A DNA stretch of 10,787 bases from Bacteroidia bacterium (lineage in GTDB: Bacteria; Bacteroidota; Bacteroidia; B-17B0; Aurantibacillaceae): the NCBI GenBank assembly GCA_026418315.1, contig JAOABO010000058.1, positions 1 through 10,787 of the forward strand, in the 5' to 3' direction. Every line of letters starts with the position of its first letter. The stretch's first letter is position 1. Under the pieces are notes generated by a model. The model did no database searches. It saw nothing but the letters and a program-made list of their open reading frames with translations, and was not told the DNA's origin. The position numbers were made by a program, and so were the translations under genes. This document shows positions 6,593-10,787 of the stretch, piece after piece.

Positions 6593-8506
6593 TTATTTTA
6601 TATTATTGTAAATAAGTGTATGGTTATAGCATTGTATTATTCTTTTTATTTGTTCTTCTTTTTGTTTTTTTATTTTGTCGCCTAATAAATATTCTTTCAG
6701 GTATTGTTTGTATTTCCAGCATTTATCTACATTAAAGTTTTTAAAGGAATACATCATAGAATCATCTACGAGGTAATAATAAGCATTTTCATAAAATACA
6801 GCACAATGATTGACAGTATCAAAATAGTTGTTTCCAAATGAAAAAAAAGTATGCGGATAGTTTAATAAATATAAGACAGTAGGCAAGATATCTATTTGCT
6901 GAATAACTTTATCGTATTTTACACTTATAGTATCATTTGGATTAAAAACAATGATAGGTATTTGATATCGGCCAGCTATGGATGAATAATATTCATCTTC
7001 TGATATGCCAGTATGGTCGGCAGTGATGACAAATAAAGTGTTTTTATACCACGTATCATTTTTGATTTGTTGAAAAAACTTTTTTAAAGCCCTGTCAGTA
7101 TATGCTAAACATTGTTGTATAGGCAAGTTTCCTTTTGGCAAAATGTTTGAATATTTTTCAGGAACCTTAAATGGATGATGAGAACTTAAAGTGAATATAG
7201 AAGCAAAAAAGGGTTGAGGCAATTCATTTAATTTTTGGGCTGCGAATTGTAGAAAGGGTTCATCCCATATACCCCAATATCCATCAAAGTCGGCATCATT
7301 GTTATATTCATTCTTGCCAAAATATTTATCAAAACCGGCCTGCCTGGCATAAGCATCAAAATTCATGGTGCCATTTATTCCTCCATGAAAAAAGGCAGAA
7401 AAATACCCTTCTTTTTTCAAAAGCATAGGAAACGAATGTGTAGAGTTATTGCAATATAAAGAATTGATGTAAGGATAATCCATCCAACTTGGAATAGAAG
7501 ATAAGATGGCAGGTATACCTTCTATAGATTTAGTTCCATTGCTCCATGCATTATTAAACACTATGGAGTATTTCATTAAGCTATCCAAAAAAGGAGTATA
7601 CGATTTTTTACCTAAGCAAGTATATTCTTTTGATAAACTCTCGACAATAATCAGCACAATATTTTTTTTATTCATTTTTTGAAACGGATATTTTTTTATA
7701 CATTTTAATTTCTCAATATTTTCTGTGTCATTAAAAAAATGATATTCATTTAGCTTTTTCTGCTCAAAAGATTTTATTATTGTAAAGGGAGTATTTAAAA
7801 CCAAAGCAGTAAACTGTGGCTTTGCATAAAATCCTGCATCTACCATATCAAGTGGAATTCTTTGTAATCCACCTCTGATAGATAAGATGGAAAACGTTAC
7901 CATCCATACCAGATGAAAAACATATAAATATTTTTTTGAACCATTCCAGTTGATATTCAAATCTCTATTGATCATTGTAAAAAAAATTATCTTGTAAACC
8001 CTGAGTGATATCAAAATTAAAAATGCATATAAAATGATTAACCACCAATAATCCATCAAATAAGATGGCAATTGTTTTAATACATCTGTTTGTCCACCAA
8101 GTTGAAAAAACAAATCCAGTGTAGAACGTTTGCGAATATAAGAGAAATAAGGGATGTCAATAAAATTCAATAATAAGAGAAGATGAAACAGGATAAAATT
8201 AAGTATTAAAATTCTCTTTGAAAGTAAATAATGCTTGTAGTAATTGATTGGTAAAATGAGCAAAAAAATTAACACCAAATTAGAAATAACAACAACTACA
8301 AGGTCAAATCTTATACCTCCCCAAAAAATATTCAATACCTCCTGATAAGTCATTTTTTGAAAATATTGAAAATGATACAAATACATAACTACCCTTGATA
8401 AAGAAAATAATAAGATACATATTATTAACCAACTCAATAATTTTAACCACCTGTAAATCCAAAGAGATAATGGTAAATAATATTCAGTATTTTTACTGCT
8501 CATCAT
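6593..8506 (-). CDS. LtaS-like membrane sulfatase-fold phosphotransferase
   Basis: A 637-residue membrane enzyme with five predicted helices (about 21-42, 65-88, 98-117, 152-172, 194-212) and an extracytoplasmic sulfatase-fold domain (PF00884, about 280-560), the architecture of lipoteichoic acid synthase. Catalytic residues can be placed: E289 in VLIIVESLS, the nucleophile T325 in WSNGTKSIEG, H374 in FHGGINGTMNFD, H443/H444 in SSHHPF, and D497-H498 in FVITADHTG. Enzymes of this family move phosphoglycerol or phosphoethanolamine from a phospholipid to a glycan, lipid or polymer. Since Bacteroidota lack lipoteichoic acid, the acceptor here is unknown, perhaps lipid A, an osmoregulated glucan or a capsule. 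Two adjacent ATGs (8506, 8503) are possible starts. It is first of four co-directional genes and divergent from recQ. Confidence 0.9.
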   Translation of the reverse strand: MMSSKNTEYYLPLSLWIYRWLKLLSWLIICILLFSLSRVVMYLYHFQYFQKMTYQEVLNIFWGGIRFDLVVVVISNLVLIFLLILPINYYKHYLLSKRILILNFILFHLLLLLNFIDIPYFSYIRKRSTLDLFFQLGGQTDVLKQLPSYLMDYWWLIILYAFLILISLRVYKIIFFTMINRDLNINWNGSKKYLYVFHLVWMVTFSILSIRGGLQRIPLDMVDAGFYAKPQFTALVLNTPFTIIKSFEQKKLNEYHFFNDTENIEKLKCIKKYPFQKMNKKNIVLIIVESLSKEYTCLGKKSYTPFLDSLMKYSIVFNNAWSNGTKSIEGIPAILSSIPSWMDYPYINSLYCNNSTHSFPMLLKKEGYFSAFFHGGINGTMNFDAYARQAGFDKYFGKNEYNNDADFDGYWGIWDEPFLQFAAQKLNELPQPFFASIFTLSSHHPFKVPEKYSNILPKGNLPIQQCLAYTDRALKKFFQQIKNDTWYKNTLFVITADHTGISEDEYYSSIAGRYQIPIIVFNPNDTISVKYDKVIQQIDILPTVLYLLNYPHTFFSFGNNYFDTVNHCAVFYENAYYYLVDDSMMYSFKNFNVDKCWKYKQYLKEYLLGDKIKKQKEEQIKRIIQCYNHTLIYNNIK

Positions 8507-8518
8507 TTGGCAATTTTA

Positions 8519-8526
8519 CAAAATAA
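8519..8526 (-). promoter_or_regulatory. Possible -7 box for the LtaS-like operon
   Basis: TTATTTTG on the minus strand is one base from TAnnTTTG and ends 12 bases before the first ATG, a spacing like that at hmgA and rocD. No TTG falls at the expected distance upstream. The 29-base gap to recQ leaves little other room, so any -33 element would lie inside the recQ coding region. Confidence 0.3.
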
Positions 8527-8535
8527 AGCACCGCC

Positions 8536-10452
8536 TTGAAGGAAAAAATATACAACATATTAAAAAAATATTGGAATTACGATAGTTTCAGACCTTTACA
8601 GGAAGATATTATTTTATCTGTAATGAATGGGCAAGATACAATAGCATTACTTCCTACAGGCGGCGGCAAATCCATGTGCTTTCAAATACCCGGATTATGT
8701 TTTGACAATGGCATAACACTTGTCATTTCTCCACTCATTGCACTCATGCATGATCAGGTTAATAACTTGAAAAAGAAAGGAATATCTGCCGCCAGTATTA
8801 CTTCTTCCATGCCTCATAAAGAGATTGAAAAAACCATTCAGAATGTATTGGATGGTGAATACCGTTTTTTATATGTGTCTCCTGAACGACTTGAAACAAA
8901 ACAATTTCAAAGTATATTACCTGAATTAAAAATAAATCTATTAGCTATTGACGAAGCTCATTGTGTTTCTCAATGGGGATACGATTTTCGTCCTAGTTAT
9001 CTAAAAATTTCGGAGATAAAAAACCATTTGTACAATCCCAACATTCCAACCATTGCCCTTACTGCTACAGCTACTCAAAAAGTTTTGAACGATATAATTG
9101 AAAAATTACATCTGAAAAATCCTACCATTTTTCGTCAATCCTTTGCAAGAAACAATCTGAGATATATTGTTTTGTATGAACAAAACAAGTTGGAAAGAAT
9201 GATTAAAATTATTCAAAATGTAGGAGGAGCAGGAATTGTTTATGTAAGAAGCAGAAATAAAACAAAAGAAATATCGGATTATTTAAATACAAAAGGAGTT
9301 AAAGCAGAGTATTTTCACGCAGGATTGAGGAGCGAAGAAAAATACCTAAAACAAAAACAATTTATAGAAAATGTATATCAGGTAATGGTAGCCACCAATG
9401 CTTTTGGAATGGGAATTGACAAGCCCGATGTACGATATGTGATACATTATGAATTATCTGATAGTATTGAAGGTTATTTTCAAGAAGCGGGCAGGGGTGG
9501 AAGAGATTTAAAAACTTCTTATGCCGTACTTCTTTATCAAGAAACAGATAAAGAAAAGTTATGGAAAATGTTTGATGAAAGCTTCCCGTCACTTGAACAA
9601 ATTAAAAATGTTTATAATACCCTGTGCAATTACTATGAATTAGCAATAGACGAAGGTGCAGGCAATGCATTTGATTTTGATATAACTACTATTTCAAAAC
9701 TATATAAACTGCCTCTTTCGCTTGTTTACAATTCAGTAAAATTTCTACAATTGTTTGACTTACTTGATATAGAAGATGAAGTTTATCAGCCATCTCGATG
9801 TTGTATACACTATTCAAAATTAGACCTATATGATTTTTATTTGCGTCATCCTGAATTTGAAGATTTAATCAAAGTACTATTAAGAAGTTACGGGGGCATT
9901 CTTGGCAACTATGTGTACATAGATGAAAACGAAATAGCATACAGAATAAAACGAGAAAAAAAATATATTATACAGCAACTCAATTTTTTAGATAAAGAAG
10001 GTATTTTATCTTACTTACCACTTACTGGTTTTCCAAAAATCACTTTTCTAAAAGACAGAATTCCATTATCCAAATTAAAATTAGATGAAGAAAAATATCA
10101 TTTCCTAAAAGAAAGAAGAAAATTTTTTACCGAAAAAATGATTGAATATGCAGAACAAAAATATGTATGCAGACAGCAGTTTCTGTTGAATTATTTTGAT
10201 GAAAAGACGAATCAACCCTGCGGATATTGTGATGTTTGTCTTGAACATAAAAGATTAAAGAATATAGACCTGGTAAAACAAAAAATCACAGAGCACTTAA
10301 AACAAACCAATAACAAATACAGTGTTGAAGAATTATGCAAAGTTTTCTATCATTTTCGGCATGATATTATTATTCAATCTATACGAGAAATGATAGACGA
10401 TAACCTGTTAATGCAAGATGAAAAAGGCCTCATTCAACTGAAAAGCAAGTAA
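8536..10452 (+). CDS. recQ: ATP-dependent DNA helicase RecQ (short Bacteroidota type)
   Basis: A 638-residue 3'-5' superfamily 2 helicase for recombination and replication-fork repair. Motif I is LLPTGGGKS (38-46, K45), motif II DEAH (139-142), followed by the RecQ aromatic loop SQWGYDFRPSY (145-155), motif III ALTATAT (174-180) and motif VI QEAGRGGRD (316-324). Four cysteines, C545, C562, C565 and C568 (VCRQQF and PCGYCDVC), form the RecQ zinc site. They lie about 200 residues past the helicase core instead of next to it as in E. coli RecQ; the intervening region holds what look like two winged-helix units (about 375-415 and 460-505). The tail (about 590-636) looks like a further winged helix, and no HRDC domain is apparent. 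The start is TTG at 8536: the next Met is residue 30, inside the conserved FRPLQ region. The 3' end converges on the cysteine desulfurase gene with a 6-base gap. Confidence 0.95.
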   Translation: MKEKIYNILKKYWNYDSFRPLQEDIILSVMNGQDTIALLPTGGGKSMCFQIPGLCFDNGITLVISPLIALMHDQVNNLKKKGISAASITSSMPHKEIEKTIQNVLDGEYRFLYVSPERLETKQFQSILPELKINLLAIDEAHCVSQWGYDFRPSYLKISEIKNHLYNPNIPTIALTATATQKVLNDIIEKLHLKNPTIFRQSFARNNLRYIVLYEQNKLERMIKIIQNVGGAGIVYVRSRNKTKEISDYLNTKGVKAEYFHAGLRSEEKYLKQKQFIENVYQVMVATNAFGMGIDKPDVRYVIHYELSDSIEGYFQEAGRGGRDLKTSYAVLLYQETDKEKLWKMFDESFPSLEQIKNVYNTLCNYYELAIDEGAGNAFDFDITTISKLYKLPLSLVYNSVKFLQLFDLLDIEDEVYQPSRCCIHYSKLDLYDFYLRHPEFEDLIKVLLRSYGGILGNYVYIDENEIAYRIKREKKYIIQQLNFLDKEGILSYLPLTGFPKITFLKDRIPLSKLKLDEEKYHFLKERRKFFTEKMIEYAEQKYVCRQQFLLNYFDEKTNQPCGYCDVCLEHKRLKNIDLVKQKITEHLKQTNNKYSVEELCKVFYHFRHDIIIQSIREMIDDNLLMQDEKGLIQLKSK

Positions 10453-10458
10453 TCATAT

Positions 10459-10787
10459 TCAAACTTTTATGGTAGAATAAATATCGCTCATTACTTTTAC
10501 TACATAATCAATTTCTTCTTTGGTATTATACTTACTGAAAGAAAAGCGAATAGAATGTCTGTCTTCAGAAGCTTTGATTGCTTTCAACACATGCGAACCT
10601 TTGTTACTTCCGCTGCTACAGGCACTTCCTGCACTGGCACATATTCCTGCAATATCTAATTTATATAACAACATCATGCCTTGCGGATGAGGTGGAAAAG
10701 AACAGTTCAATACAGAATACAATGCTTTGTCGTTAGTCAATCCGTTAAATTTTATATCCGGAATGTTTTTTTGAAGCTGTTCAATCA
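10459..10787 (-). CDS. Cysteine desulfurase (NifS/IscS family), C-terminal part (truncated by window edge)
   Basis: The C-terminal 108 residues of a PLP-dependent enzyme that takes sulfur from cysteine as a protein persulfide for Fe-S cluster or tRNA thiolation pathways. The frame is open to the right edge, entering as IEQLQKNIPDIKFNGL. The active-site loop SAGSACSSGS carries the persulfide cysteine and is followed by the typical SHVLKAI, the SIRFSFSKYNTKEEID segment and a short helical tail. The short GSACSSGSNKGSHVL loop fits NifS-like (group I) rather than SufS-like proteins. The PLP lysine lies in the missing upstream part. Whether it serves as IscS, NifS or a tRNA-specific enzyme cannot be told without neighbours. 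The stop is 6 bases from the recQ stop, with no terminator hairpin between them. Confidence 0.93.
   Translation of the reverse strand, partial: IEQLQKNIPDIKFNGLTNDKALYSVLNCSFPPHPQGMMLLYKLDIAGICASAGSACSSGSNKGSHVLKAIKASEDRHSIRFSFSKYNTKEEIDYVVKVMSDIYSTIKV

Noticed and set aside
1..10787. Mobile element, CRISPR array, phage or defence island
   Set aside because: There are no transposase, integrase, toxin or Cas-like translations, no direct-repeat arrays, no tRNA attachment site and no abrupt composition change visible. All genes are intact except those cut by the window ends.

Overview
The window is AT-rich (about one third GC by eye), densely coded DNA from a member of the Bacteroidota, most likely a Chitinophagales or Sphingobacteriales relative. 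Three observations support this. DUF2851 is a family known essentially only from that phylum. The RecQ is of the short Bacteroidota type. Promoter-like boxes follow the phylum's TTG-N(17-23)-TAnnTTTG pattern, and Shine-Dalgarno sequences are generally absent. I see no tRNA, rRNA, CRISPR array, insertion sequence or phage gene. No gene-free stretch exceeds about 150 bases, so this is a chromosomal housekeeping region rather than an accessory island.

Layout, left to right. (1) 1-460, minus strand: 5' part of homogentisate 1,2-dioxygenase (hmgA), cut by the window edge, with a well-formed promoter at 472-501. (2) 610-1873, plus strand: three genes joined by ATGA stop/start overlaps, encoding a small TPR protein, a MarC-family membrane protein and a DUF486 (DMT-like) membrane protein. 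They end at a 14-bp hairpin at 1895-1928, which also serves the gene arriving from the other side. (3) 1947-4195, minus strand: ornithine aminotransferase (rocD) followed by malate dehydrogenase (mdh). (4) 4272-8506, minus strand: a tight four-gene run, in transcription order an LtaS-like membrane phosphotransferase, a small OmdA-like protein, a YdcF/ElyC-type DUF218 membrane protein and DUF2851. (5) 8536-10452, plus strand: RecQ helicase, divergent from the run in (4). (6) 10459-10787, minus strand: C-terminal part of a NifS/IscS-type cysteine desulfurase, convergent with recQ and cut by the right edge.

Functionally, hmgA (tyrosine/phenylalanine breakdown), rocD (arginine/ornithine breakdown) and mdh (TCA cycle) indicate a heterotroph that feeds amino acids into central metabolism. 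The four-gene run pairs two probable envelope proteins (LtaS-like, YdcF-like) with two poorly characterised soluble proteins. It is the most interesting part of the window, mainly for DUF2851, which has a PD...ExH arrangement reminiscent of PD-(D/E)XK nucleases. I found no clear sign of an undescribed defence or mobile system.
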